A stretch of 64,000 bases of DNA, taken from Rikenellaceae bacterium (lineage in GTDB: Bacteria > Bacteroidota > Bacteroidia > Bacteroidales > Rikenellaceae). Positions 25,841 through 34,519 of the stretch are shown here, piece by piece (the first letter of the stretch is position 1; every line of letters starts with the position of its first letter). Location of the stretch: NCBI GenBank assembly GCA_902363575.1, contig CABJAJ010000008.1, forward strand, positions 67,827 through 131,826, read 5' to 3'. Under the pieces are notes generated by a model. That model had not been told where the DNA came from and made no database searches. It saw only the letters and a list, made by a program, of their open reading frames with translations. The translations under genes and the position numbers were made by a program.

Positions 25841-25876
25841 ACCACTCAAATTAATTTTTGAGTGGTATTTTTATTT
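25841..25876 (+). terminator. Terminator after the YhcG/coiled-coil pair
   Basis: ACCACTCAAA/TTTGAGTGGT with a 6-nt loop and a T-rich tail, separating the cargo pair from the maintenance genes. Confidence 0.85.
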
Positions 25877-25946
25877 TCTGATATTCAATAAGATACAACG
25901 AAATTCGGATTATATCATCCCCATCCTTACCACCCGTATCCATATC

Positions 25947-25954
25947 TAATTTTG
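25947..25954 (+). promoter_or_regulatory. -7 element of the DUF3853 operon
   Basis: TAATTTTG 70 bases ahead of the DUF3853 gene; no clear -33 motif. Confidence 0.45.
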
Positions 25955-26023
25955 CATCGTTCGAGAACAGAAATAACAGCCAGTGCGCAGGGCTGATTGT
26001 TTAACGACTAATTAGATTGGACT

Positions 26024-26332
26024 ATGACAAATATCCAAGAATTATTATCCAAACCCGTCTGGCAGATGACAGGCGAAGAGTTCATCATGTTAAGCAGGCA
26101 CGCATCCGGTCAGCCGGAAGCGCAGCCGCAGCCCGTAACGGACACAGGCAGGAAGTATGTGTACGGAATACTCGGCATAGCCAAGCTGTTCGGGTGCAGC
26201 CTGCCTACCGCCAACCGCATAAAGAAAAGCGGAAAGATAGACAAGGCCATCACCCAGATAGGGCGCAAGATTATCGTGGACGCGGAACTTGCCCTTGAAC
26301 TGGCAGGGAAGAAAACAGGCGGACGCAAGTAA
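26024..26332 (+). CDS. DUF3853 helix-turn-helix protein, excisionase-like
   Basis: 102 residues. YVYGILGIAKLFGCSLPTAN followed by RIKKSGKIDKAI, then GRKIIVDAELAL, is the MerR/Xis-like winged-helix pattern of DUF3853, found in Bacteroidales mobile elements next to replication or mobilization genes. A role as excisionase or transcription factor is likely. The ATPase gene starts 14 bases downstream. Confidence 0.82.
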   Translation: MTNIQELLSKPVWQMTGEEFIMLSRHASGQPEAQPQPVTDTGRKYVYGILGIAKLFGCSLPTANRIKKSGKIDKAITQIGRKIIVDAELALELAGKKTGGRK

Positions 26333-26346
26333 CGGGAGGAATCACT

Positions 26347-27423
26347 ATGGACTATATGAAAGACATCCGGGAAATATCGGACGAACAGGCGGTAATCCTC
26401 TGGCAAGCCTCACGGCTGAGCCTGTCGGGAAAATACGAGAAAGCCCCTGAAATCCTCAGTGTGAAAGGTTCCGTTATCGGCACGTTGGGAAATTTCAGCG
26501 CATCCATCGGCAAAGCCAAAAGCAAGAAGACATTCAATGTGTCGGCTATCGTGGCGGCGGCATTGAAAAACGGTACGGTGCTCAGGTATGCGGCTGAACT
26601 TCCCGAAGCCAAACGGAAAGTGCTTTATGTGGATACGGAGCAAAGCCCCCACCACTGTCTGAATGTGATGGAGCGCATCATGCGTATGGCAGGGCTGCCC
26701 GATGACAGGGACAACGAAAACCTTGAATTCCTTGCCCTGCGGAAGTACACGCCGGAGCAGCGCATAAGGATTGTCGAACAGGCAATCTACCATACGCCAA
26801 ACCTTGGTCTGGTGATAATAGACGGCATCCGTGACATGGTATATGACATCAACAGCCCCAGTGAATCGACACGCATCATATCAAAGCTGATGCAGTGGAC
26901 GGACGACAGGCAGATACATATCCACACGATACTCCATCAGAACAAGGGGGATGAGAACGCAAGGGGACATATCGGCACGGAGCTGAACAACAAGGCTGAA
27001 ACCGTGCTGCTCGTTGAAAAGGACAAGAGCAACGGGGACATAAGCAAGGTTTCCGCCATGCACATCCGTGCGATGGACTTCGAGCCGTTTGCCTTCCGCA
27101 TCAATGACAGGGCATTGCCTGAACTGATGGAGGACTACCAGACAGAAACCAAAGCACCCGGCAGACCCCAAGGTGAAAGGTTCGATGCCTGCAAGGACAT
27201 TTCCGAGCAACAGCACCGGATAGCTCTGGAAGCCGCATTCTCGTTGCAGGACGAGTATGGGTATAAGGAACTGGGCAAGGCGCTGAAAGAATCGTATGCC
27301 TTGGTGGGCATTCCGTTAAGTGACAACAAGCTGGTCAAACTCATCACAGTGTTAAAGAACAAGCGGATGATAGTGCAGGAAAACGGCAGAAAGTACAGGT
27401 ACGAACCGGATTTCCACTATTAG
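26347..27423 (+). CDS. RecA-like AAA ATPase, probable replicative helicase
   Basis: 358 residues. The Walker A region is SIGKAKSKKTF, a variant with Ser in place of the second Gly, and Walker B is LVIIDGIRDMV. The motif TILHQNKGDENARGHIGTE is typical of RepA-like hexameric helicases (AAA_25 class) on Bacteroides mobile elements. The C-terminal part is probably a winged helix (SDNKLVKLITVLKNKRMI). It should unwind element DNA during replication or transfer, together with the downstream primase. Confidence 0.82.
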   Translation: MDYMKDIREISDEQAVILWQASRLSLSGKYEKAPEILSVKGSVIGTLGNFSASIGKAKSKKTFNVSAIVAAALKNGTVLRYAAELPEAKRKVLYVDTEQSPHHCLNVMERIMRMAGLPDDRDNENLEFLALRKYTPEQRIRIVEQAIYHTPNLGLVIIDGIRDMVYDINSPSESTRIISKLMQWTDDRQIHIHTILHQNKGDENARGHIGTELNNKAETVLLVEKDKSNGDISKVSAMHIRAMDFEPFAFRINDRALPELMEDYQTETKAPGRPQGERFDACKDISEQQHRIALEAAFSLQDEYGYKELGKALKESYALVGIPLSDNKLVKLITVLKNKRMIVQENGRKYRYEPDFHY

Positions 27424-27433
27424 CCCAATCCTC

Positions 27434-27556
27434 GCAATCACTTCACTTTATTCTCCGGGTCTATATATTAGAATAAAGCGAAGTGGTTGCAGGAGTGCAT
27501 CAAACCGCTTCACTTTAAGCCGTATCCTATATATACGACAATAAAGTGAAGTGGTT
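27434..27556. repeat. Inverted-repeat cluster, candidate replication origin
   Basis: Two large inverted repeats built from the same word: the CACTTCACTTTATT type at 27440-27453 paired with AATAAAGCGAAGTG at 27473-27486, and CGCTTCACTTTA at 27506-27517 paired with TAAAGTGAAGTG at 27542-27553. Each loop is AT-rich and contains CTATATAT. Four copies between the helicase and the primase gene suggest iterons or an origin for element replication. Confidence 0.55.
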
Positions 27557-27630
27557 ATACGGCCAGTAACCTATATGAAAAGGTACTGGCGAAAAGAAAA
27601 ACAAGCAATAAGCGATAAAGACAATCATTT

Positions 27631-28587
27631 ATGGATATACAGACAGCAAAACAAATCAGGCTGGAAGAGTATCTTCACAGCTTGGGATATAGCCCGGTGA
27701 AGCGGCAGGGCATCAATCTTTGGTACAAATCGCCGTTCAGGGAAGAAACCGAAGCATCGTTCAAGGTGAATACCGAGCGGAACCAATGGTATGATTTTGC
27801 ACTTGGCAAGGGCGGCAACATCATCGCACTGGCTTCGCACCTCTATGCAACGGACAGTGTGCCGTACCTTTTGAAACGCATAGAGGAACAGGCACCGCAC
27901 GTGCACCCCGTTTCTTTCTCTTTTCGCAAGCAGTCCTTTACGGAGCCGAGTTTCCAACAGTTGGAAATCGTGCCGCTTTCTTCCCCTGCCCTGCTTGCCT
28001 ATTTACAAGGTAGAGGAATAAATCTGGAGCTGGCAAAAAGAGAATGTAGAGAAGCCCGTTACACCCACAACGGCAAGCGTTACTTTGCCATTGCCTTCCC
28101 TAACGGTTCGGGTGGGTTTGAGGTTCGTAACCCCTATTTCAAGGGCTGCATCGCCCCCAAGGAAATCTCCCACATCAGACAGTCGGGAAAAGCAAGGACT
28201 ACCTGCTATGTGTTCGAGGGTTTCATGGACTACCTTTCCTTTCTGACATTGAGACAGGAAAGCTGCCCGAATTATCCGGAATTGGACGGGCAGGACTACA
28301 TTGTATTGAACTCCGTATCGAATATAAACAAGGCTCTCTATCCGCTGGGCAACTATGAGCGCATCCACTGCTTTTTCGACAACGACCATGCAGGACTGGA
28401 AGTACTCCAACAAATCCGCATGGAATACGGCAGAGACCGATACATCCGGGACGCTTCGCAGATTTATGGCGGGTGCAAAGACCTGAACGAATACTTACAG
28501 AAACAGATTGAAAGAAAAAGGCAGCTCCAGTCCGCCAAAGGGGTGCGCAGCCAATCACCGGAGAAGAAGAACGGCTTCCGGTTATAG
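27631..28587 (+). CDS. Toprim-domain primase
   Basis: 318 residues. The N terminus resembles the CHC2 primase domain (LWYKSPFREETEASFKV, WYDFALGKGGNIIALAS) but lacks the zinc cysteines. The Toprim domain has YVFEGFMDYLSFL (catalytic Glu) and HCFFDNDHAGLEV (DxD). It should make primers for replication of the transferred strand, as PrmN1 is believed to do in NBU1. It precedes the oriT-like region. Confidence 0.87.
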   Translation: MDIQTAKQIRLEEYLHSLGYSPVKRQGINLWYKSPFREETEASFKVNTERNQWYDFALGKGGNIIALASHLYATDSVPYLLKRIEEQAPHVHPVSFSFRKQSFTEPSFQQLEIVPLSSPALLAYLQGRGINLELAKRECREARYTHNGKRYFAIAFPNGSGGFEVRNPYFKGCIAPKEISHIRQSGKARTTCYVFEGFMDYLSFLTLRQESCPNYPELDGQDYIVLNSVSNINKALYPLGNYERIHCFFDNDHAGLEVLQQIRMEYGRDRYIRDASQIYGGCKDLNEYLQKQIERKRQLQSAKGVRSQSPEKKNGFRL

Positions 28588-28868
28588 CCCACTATAACTA
28601 CACGCTCCGCTTTCGTAGTTGTGGGCTCTCCCGAGGGGATTAGGGCTTTGCCCTAATGACCCACTCAAGGCGTTTCACCCCTGAGAACCCCGAGCAAAGA
28701 GTGACCCTCTCTTTGCAATCTCCGCTTATGGGTTACCCCTAAGAAATCTCGTGCAAATGAGAGCAGAGGCAAGCTTGCTTGACCTATGCCGAATGCAGCC
28801 GAGATTCATAAAATAACCCCTCTGCGAAAGCGAGCAAAATAATCAATTGCAAACAAAGAAAAGAAGCT
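28588..28868. other. oriT-like intergenic region
   Basis: 281 bases between primase and relaxase with strong dyads: AACTAC/GTAGTT flanked by GCCCAC/GTGGGC (28589-28625), and a perfect TTAGGGC/GCCCTAA hairpin (about 28640-28656). The position directly upstream of a MobV-type relaxase gene is where oriT lies in related elements. The nick site cannot be read. Confidence 0.6.
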
Positions 28869-30272
28869 ATGGCAACAAAATCAAGCATACATATCAAGCC
28901 TTGCAACATCGCATCGAGCGAGGCACACAACCGAAGAACTGCCGAGTATATGCGCAACATCGGCAAGTCCAAAATCTACATCGTGCCCGAACTCACAGCC
29001 GATAATGAACAGTGGATAAATCCGGATTTCGGCAGTCTCGAATTGCAGACGCATTATGAGAACATCAAACGCATGGTCAAGGAAAAGACAGGCCGTGCCA
29101 TGCAGGAAAAGGAAAGGGAACGCAAGGGAAAGAATGGAAGGATTATCAAAGTGGCGGGATGTTCACCCATCCGTGAAGGAGTATTGCTTATCAGACCGGA
29201 CACCACACTGGCTGATGTACGCAGATTCGGTGAAGAGTGTCAAAAGCGTTGGGGCATCACTCCACTACAAATTTTCCTGCACAAAGACGAAGGACATTGG
29301 CTAAACGGTCAGCCGGAAGCGGAAGACAAAGAGAGTTTTCAAATAGGAAGCAGATGGTTCAAGCCGAACTATCATGCCCATATCGTATTCGACTGGATGA
29401 ACCACGAAACCGGAAAGAGCCGAAAACTCAATGACGAAGATATGGCAATCATGCAGACCTTGGCTTCCGATATTCTCCTGATGGAACGTGGGCAGGCAAA
29501 AGCTGTCACAGGTAAAGAGCATCTGGAACGAAATGATTTCATCATTGAGAAGCAGAAAGCCGAACTGCAACGTATAGAGGAAACCAAGCGACACAAGGAG
29601 CAACAGGTAAGCCTTGCCGAACAGGAACTCAAACAGGTAAAAGCAGAGATACGTACGGACAAACTCAAAAGTGCAGCTACCGATGTAGCCACAGCCATAA
29701 CCAGCAGTGTAGGTTCTCTTTTCGGAAGCGGTAAGCTGAAAGAACTGGAACATCACATCGAGCAGCTACATCAGGAAATTACCAAACGGGACAAAGCTAC
29801 TGATGAATTGAAAATTCAGATACAACAAATACAGGAACAGCATGGCAGACAAATTCGTAATCTTCAAGGAATACACAATCAAGAACTTGAAGCCAAAGAC
29901 AAGGAAATATCACGATTGAATACCATTCTCGAAAAAGCATTATGCTGGTTCCCATTGCTCAAAGAAATGCTGAGAATGGAAAAATTATGCTATGTCACTG
30001 GTTTTACCAAGGGGATGGTTGATTCTCTTTTATACAAAAAGGAAGCTCTCAGATGTAGTGGAAAAATCTATTCCGAAGAATATAGACAGAGATTTGAAAC
30101 AAAAAATGTAATTTTCAAAATTGAACGAAGCCCGATCGATAAGAATAAATTGATGCTGACTATAAACCAACAGCCAATCAGCGAATGGTTCAAGGAACAA
30201 TGGGAGAAGTTACAGCAGCATCTGCGTAACTCAGTGCAGAAAGAACAAAAATCCAGAGGATTCAGGATGTAA
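28869..30272 (+). CDS. MobV (Pre/Mob) family relaxase
   Basis: 467 residues. N-terminal HNRRTAEYMRNIGKS and the metal-binding box PNYHAHIVFDWM (HxH) are typical of Pre/Mob relaxases, with ILLMERGQ downstream. The C-terminal half (about 215-370) is a long coiled coil, also usual in this family. It should nick at oriT and pilot the single strand through a helper conjugation system. It is the last gene of the maintenance and transfer block and converges on the radical SAM operon. Confidence 0.9.
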   Translation: MATKSSIHIKPCNIASSEAHNRRTAEYMRNIGKSKIYIVPELTADNEQWINPDFGSLELQTHYENIKRMVKEKTGRAMQEKERERKGKNGRIIKVAGCSPIREGVLLIRPDTTLADVRRFGEECQKRWGITPLQIFLHKDEGHWLNGQPEAEDKESFQIGSRWFKPNYHAHIVFDWMNHETGKSRKLNDEDMAIMQTLASDILLMERGQAKAVTGKEHLERNDFIIEKQKAELQRIEETKRHKEQQVSLAEQELKQVKAEIRTDKLKSAATDVATAITSSVGSLFGSGKLKELEHHIEQLHQEITKRDKATDELKIQIQQIQEQHGRQIRNLQGIHNQELEAKDKEISRLNTILEKALCWFPLLKEMLRMEKLCYVTGFTKGMVDSLLYKKEALRCSGKIYSEEYRQRFETKNVIFKIERSPIDKNKLMLTINQQPISEWFKEQWEKLQQHLRNSVQKEQKSRGFRM

Positions 30273-30277
30273 TATAG

Positions 30278-30308
30278 AGAAGTACAATTCATCATGGATT
30301 GTACTTCT
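30278..30308. terminator. Hairpin between convergent relaxase and radical SAM operons
   Basis: Perfect AGAAGTACAAT/ATTGTACTTCT stem with a 9-nt loop. It is symmetric and could terminate from both sides, though T runs are short. The next 110 bases (to 30418) show nothing else. Confidence 0.5.
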
Positions 30309-30418
30309 ATCGTAATATATAGTACAAAATCTAAGTTGTCTAACTATTCTAAAGTAAAATAAGCAATAAAAGAATATCTTATTCACTATTAATATACCAT
30401 ATTGTCAATATCTTTCCC

Positions 30419-31294
30419 TCATTTAGTCAATCGTATCTTTTCGTGGTAGAAATAATTTACGATAACCGGCTTGCCTTTTTCCGAGCGCCCGTAAGGCAAA
30501 TCATTTATTCTATATGGAAACCCCTGTGCCTTGGCGTATTGGGAAATGTCCTGTTCCAATGCCTGCCAGTAATCAAGCCTCTTTTTGTTGTATATTTCTT
30601 CGTATAACGGAAAGAGGTCGGGATGCTTCTCACGGATATACGTCATTATCCCTCCCTTGAACTGCCCGCGCAGATTCAGGTTTTCGAGCCATATCAAATC
30701 GGCATATCCTTTCACTTTCTCGATAATCGCCTTCATATCGGTTATTCCGGGGAATATGGGCGATACAAAACACACGGTACGGATGCCCGCCTCATAGACC
30801 TGACGCATTGCGTTCAGACGACGTTCTATGCTCACGGCATTGTCCATATCCGTACGAAACCGCTCGTCAAGCGTATTGACCGACCATGACACCGTTACTT
30901 TGGGAAAACGCTTCAACAGGTCGAGGTCGCGCAGGACAAGGTCGGACTTAGTGCATATCATAATCTCGGCGTTGCTCCCACGCAGCTCTTCGAGCAGCCT
31001 GTGGGTACGGCAAAATTGCTCCTCATACGGGTTGTAACCATCCGTCACGGAACCTATCACAATGCGCTCTCCGTCATATTTGTGCGGATTGGCTATCGGT
31101 TTCCAGTTCTTCACGTCCAGAAATGCACCCCACGGTTCTGTATGCCCGGTGAATCGTTTCATAAACGATGCGTAGCAATACTTACAGGCGTGGGGACAGC
31201 CCACGTAAGGGTTGACCGAATATCCTCCGACCGGCAGTGAGGATTTGGTCATAACGCTCTGTACGTCTATTTCTTTGATTATTTCGGTATTCAT
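30419..31294 (-). CDS. Radical SAM protein, mobile pair A type
   Basis: 291 residues from MNTEIIKEIDVQSVMTKSS. The iron-sulfur motif CPHACKYCYASF (CxxxCxxC) is followed by GSVTDGYNPYE and VSWSVNTLDE, as in SPL-like radical SAM enzymes. I recall a named family pair, radical SAM mobile pair A and B, found on mobile elements without known function; this matches A. The start overlaps the stop of the partner gene (ATGA), so they are translationally coupled. Substrate unknown. Confidence 0.85.
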   Translation of the reverse strand: MNTEIIKEIDVQSVMTKSSLPVGGYSVNPYVGCPHACKYCYASFMKRFTGHTEPWGAFLDVKNWKPIANPHKYDGERIVIGSVTDGYNPYEEQFCRTHRLLEELRGSNAEIMICTKSDLVLRDLDLLKRFPKVTVSWSVNTLDERFRTDMDNAVSIERRLNAMRQVYEAGIRTVCFVSPIFPGITDMKAIIEKVKGYADLIWLENLNLRGQFKGGIMTYIREKHPDLFPLYEEIYNKKRLDYWQALEQDISQYAKAQGFPYRINDLPYGRSEKGKPVIVNYFYHEKIRLTK

Positions 31295-32004
31295 TGTAAG
31301 CGTTTTGTAAATTGTTCCGGCAGTTCCTGAATCATCCTTTCTTTGCCCATTATAGGCAGCAAATCCTCTTTCATAAACACGGGGACGCCCTGTGTTTGGG
31401 CTTGGTCGGCAATGTGAAGCACCCATTCGGGACGGGAATCCACTTTGCCTTTCCGATGTCCGGTCTCCGTACCTATGACAATCCAGTCGATACCCTCGAA
31501 ATCTATATCGCCGATTTCATCGAAAATAGGTTCGAAAGTGACATGGTAGTGCTTGGCCTTGATATTTCTTTTCAAATCGTCTAGCCGCTTTTTTTCGGAA
31601 TTGCGCGTGACGGTCACGCCCATCCATACATTCTCGTCATCTGTAGAGAAACTGATCTTGTCCGGACATTTCGTAAGGAATATATAAGCGTGTTGCGGAT
31701 TGCTTTTCATTCGTCTGAATATTTCCGCATTCCATTCAGGCTTCCAATCGGAGAAATCGCTCATTCCGGTCATCAGCCATACGTGAGGCTTGGGCGTGTC
31801 GATGATACGCAGCTTTCGCACCATATATTCCGGTACGGAGAAGTCGTCCGTAATATGGAAGCGGCGGCAGTTGTTACGGGCATAGCAGTAGCTGCACCCG
31901 ATGGAGCAGCCTACCACTATGTTCATATTCTTTATCAGGGATTTTATACAGATAGTCATCTGCTTAGAGTTCCTTTTTAGAATCATTTCGGAGAGACTTT
32001 CCAT
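31291..32004 (-). CDS. Radical SAM protein, mobile pair B type (DUF5131-like)
   Basis: 237 residues. The cluster motif is CSIGCSYCYARNNC. MTGMSDFSDWKPEW, NPQHAYIFLTKCPDKI and WIVIGTETGHRKGK resemble the DUF5131 (phage Gp37/Gp68) branch of radical SAM proteins. The start overlaps the end of the cupin gene by 22 bases and the stop overlaps the start of pair A, so all three should be made together. Confidence 0.83.
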   Translation of the reverse strand: MESLSEMILKRNSKQMTICIKSLIKNMNIVVGCSIGCSYCYARNNCRRFHITDDFSVPEYMVRKLRIIDTPKPHVWLMTGMSDFSDWKPEWNAEIFRRMKSNPQHAYIFLTKCPDKISFSTDDENVWMGVTVTRNSEKKRLDDLKRNIKAKHYHVTFEPIFDEIGDIDFEGIDWIVIGTETGHRKGKVDSRPEWVLHIADQAQTQGVPVFMKEDLLPIMGKERMIQELPEQFTKRLQ

Positions 32005-32447
32005 TTTACCGGTTCTTTCAGTATGATTCCGTCAGTGGCATCCTCCTGTGAGAATGTATTGCTGCAATATTGTATGCAGAGCATGAGGAGCGGAGTCGTT
32101 CCGTTGTTACGGACACTTCGTTTTCCTGCAGGAGATACCCTGACAACGCTACCTTCTTCCACTGGGAACACTGTTCCGTCTACTTGAAATTCACCTTTAC
32201 CGGAGAGGAAAAAATAAAGTTCCTCATGACTCTTGTGACTATGCAGAAATCCGGTTTCTGTACCCGGGGCGAATGACTGGAAAGAAAACTCGCTTCCCGT
32301 AGTTCCGAGAGCGGTGCTGCAGAATACTTTTCCGGGAATTTTCACATCCGGGCCAAGCTGAAGTTCGTATTCATTCAGTTCATTCAACTTACCGACACTG
32401 ATCGCGGCGAAATTCTGTTCTACCGCGATTTTCCTAATCTTTTTCAT
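31983..32447 (-). CDS. Cupin-domain protein
   Basis: 154 residues. A single cupin barrel with HSHKSHEELYFFLSGKGEFQ (metal histidines and Glu) and GSVVRVSPAGKRSVRN (second motif, where the usual His is replaced). It may be a metal-dependent enzyme or a ligand sensor. It lies in one operon with the metallo-hydrolase (33-base gap) and overlaps radical SAM B. Confidence 0.85.
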   Translation of the reverse strand: MKKIRKIAVEQNFAAISVGKLNELNEYELQLGPDVKIPGKVFCSTALGTTGSEFSFQSFAPGTETGFLHSHKSHEELYFFLSGKGEFQVDGTVFPVEEGSVVRVSPAGKRSVRNNGTTPLLMLCIQYCSNTFSQEDATDGIILKEPVKWKVSPK

Positions 32448-32480
32448 CTTTCTAATATTTTGAAATGATTGTTTATACAG

Positions 32481-33260
32481 TTATTTAAGTGTTATGCTTT
32501 CTCCGTCTTCCGGTATAATCAGTCGGCTCATATCCGTCCCGTGATGGCGAGCTTCGTTGCGAAGGATGGCACGGGTGGTCTGGCAATGATCGATGGCATC
32601 CATGTGTACGGTAATCAGCTTGATGTGTGGGGGGAGTGTGTCAAGCATCGCCATTACTTCCTGTTCATTGGGGATGATACAACCGTCCGTCTTAGAGAAT
32701 TCGGGGAATACCGCACCGCCACTGTTCACCACAATATAATTAGGACGATACTTTTCCACGGTAGCAAGAGTACATTCTTCCCATTTGCAATCGCCCATGA
32801 TATAAATAGTCGGAAGCCCTTCGGACATCAGCACATAGCCCGAAACAGGTCCCATCATCTGGCCTATCTGACCGAAACCGTGATGGCCAATAGCACGGTG
32901 GATGGTCAGATGACCTAAGGTTATGCTCTCTTCAATCGCTTCTACATTTGAGAAACCATCTTTCAGGATGGCGGCCTTATCTTGTGGCTGGGTGTAGAAA
33001 GGAATGTCTTTCGGCAAATGCTGCTTTACACTTGGTTCGTAATGGTCGATGTGGTTGTGGGTGAGCAGTACCATATCAACACCTTCAGTAATGTCGCTAA
33101 TAGGCATTACGAGATGTACCCTCGGATTCTTATATACACCGAGAGCTGATTGCAGGGTTCCTTTGTCGGCAAATACGGGGTCAATAAGAATGGTATGTCC
33201 TGCATAGTTGATTTTCAAGGTGGCACTGCGTACCAACCGAATAATTGCTTTTTCGTTCAT
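32481..33260 (-). CDS. MBL-fold metallo-hydrolase
   Basis: 259 residues from MNEKAIIRLVRSATLKINYAG. LTHNHIDHYEP is the HxHxDH metal site; IGHHGFG and IMGDCKWEE supply further ligands; LITVHMDAIDHC lies near the end. It is close to the UlaG-like lactonase or phosphodiesterase branch. It is the first gene of the four-gene operon that runs away from the AraC regulator. Confidence 0.87.
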   Translation of the reverse strand: MNEKAIIRLVRSATLKINYAGHTILIDPVFADKGTLQSALGVYKNPRVHLVMPISDITEGVDMVLLTHNHIDHYEPSVKQHLPKDIPFYTQPQDKAAILKDGFSNVEAIEESITLGHLTIHRAIGHHGFGQIGQMMGPVSGYVLMSEGLPTIYIMGDCKWEECTLATVEKYRPNYIVVNSGGAVFPEFSKTDGCIIPNEQEVMAMLDTLPPHIKLITVHMDAIDHCQTTRAILRNEARHHGTDMSRLIIPEDGESITLK

Positions 33261-33366
33261 GATGTTATGTTTTGTATTATTTTTCGGGTACAAAGTTCGA
33301 AAGGATATCCCAATGTCTCTATGCCTTAAAAACAGGAATATATGCCATTTTGATAAAAGAATGATG

Positions 33367-33374
33367 TATATTTG
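33367..33374 (+). promoter_or_regulatory. -7 element of the AraC gene
   Basis: TATATTTG 22 bases before the ATG. The 137 bases between the two divergent starts hold both promoters and are the likely site of AraC binding. Confidence 0.5.
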
Positions 33375-33396
33375 CAGAAAGCAAAAAACAAGAGTG

Positions 33397-34296
33397 ATGA
33401 AAGCTATAATCAATCCCAAAAGACTTGTAAGCGTTCCGTTCAATAAAACGCAATGTGGCGTAGATTTCTACATTAACACAGGCGAAAGCAAGGACATCTG
33501 TGGTGTCTTGACCGAGCATAAGGCGTTTAAGACAGATTTTTTCAGCTTCTATTTCTTTCGTCGTGCCAATGGATATTTGTTGCTGAACTTCCGAAAAGTG
33601 GAGTTACGGGATGGTATGGTGCTGCTTTTGTCGCCGCACCAGCAACAGGAATGGCACGTGAACGAGGTAGAACTAGATTACACTTTTCTTATTTTCCGCG
33701 AAGACTTTATGCGCACGTTCATTGCTGACAAGTTCTTCGTATATCGGCTGTTGTATTATTATCAGACTGATACACCGCCCTACTTGTTTGCCGAGCCGGA
33801 GGAGCTGACGGAATATATGCGCCTCTTAAAAAAGATAAAACAAGAACTACAACATCCTGTGGTAGACACTTACAACCTCATTGTGTCAGTGCTTTATTAT
33901 CTACTGGTAATTATCAACCGGGCATACGCTCAAACTTATCGTCTACCTGTCGAAGTGCCAAAAAACAATTACGCATTCAAATTCAAGGACTTACTCGAAA
34001 AACATATCCGAACGACACAGCGCGTTCAAGAATATGCTGATATGCTTCGGGTAAGTCGTATCACCTTGAATAATTCTGTCATGGCGCAATTTGGTGTATC
34101 AGCCATTCACTTACTCAAGCAACGTCTTTTGGAAGAGCTGAAAAATGAGCTACTGTTCTCCAATCTGAATGTGAGCCAACTGGCAGACGAGTTCCACTTT
34201 TCCGACCCCAGTCACCTCATGCGTTTTTTCAAAAAAGAAACAGGCAAGACTTTTACCCAATATCTAATGAATTACAAAAGAGGAATATATGAATAG
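33397..34296 (+). CDS. AraC-family transcription regulator
   Basis: 299 residues from MKAIINPKRLVSVPF. An N-terminal cupin-like sensing part is followed by a C-terminal AraC domain with VQEYADMLRVSRITLN (first helix-turn-helix) and VSQLADEFHFSDPSHLMRFF with KKETGKTFTQY (second). It is divergent from the metallo-hydrolase/cupin/radical SAM operon and probably controls it in response to a small molecule. Confidence 0.88.
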   Translation: MKAIINPKRLVSVPFNKTQCGVDFYINTGESKDICGVLTEHKAFKTDFFSFYFFRRANGYLLLNFRKVELRDGMVLLLSPHQQQEWHVNEVELDYTFLIFREDFMRTFIADKFFVYRLLYYYQTDTPPYLFAEPEELTEYMRLLKKIKQELQHPVVDTYNLIVSVLYYLLVIINRAYAQTYRLPVEVPKNNYAFKFKDLLEKHIRTTQRVQEYADMLRVSRITLNNSVMAQFGVSAIHLLKQRLLEELKNELLFSNLNVSQLADEFHFSDPSHLMRFFKKETGKTFTQYLMNYKRGIYE

Positions 34297-34449
34297 AAAT
34301 TTCATATTTGGCAAATGAATTCCATATTTAAGATATTTATTTTTTTGAATAACTATATTTTTCGTCATAAAGGTTCATTCTGCCAGTCCATAGAAATACC
34401 AATCGCTTTGTAATTGACATTCTTTTGAAGAATCTTAAAAAATACAAAA

Positions 34450-34515
34450 ACACCCAATTTTACATTCTTGGGTGTAAAAAAGGGTGTAAATCTCGCAAAT
34501 GCTTGATTTACACCC
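34450..34515. promoter_or_regulatory. Right arm-type repeats (GGGTGTA)
   Basis: ACACCC (34450), TGGGTGTAAAA (34469), GGGTGTAAAT (34482) and the inverted ATTTACACCC (34506) lie next to the right att site and match the left-arm repeats. The last pair also forms a minus-strand hairpin followed by six Ts, which could terminate tRNA-Ser transcription. Apart from these repeats, 34297-34449 shows nothing clear. Confidence 0.6.
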
Positions 34516-34519
34516 TTTA

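Noticed and set aside
27434..27556. CRISPR array
   Set aside because: The repeats are inverted pairs with AT-rich loops, not direct repeats with unique spacers, and no cas gene is present.
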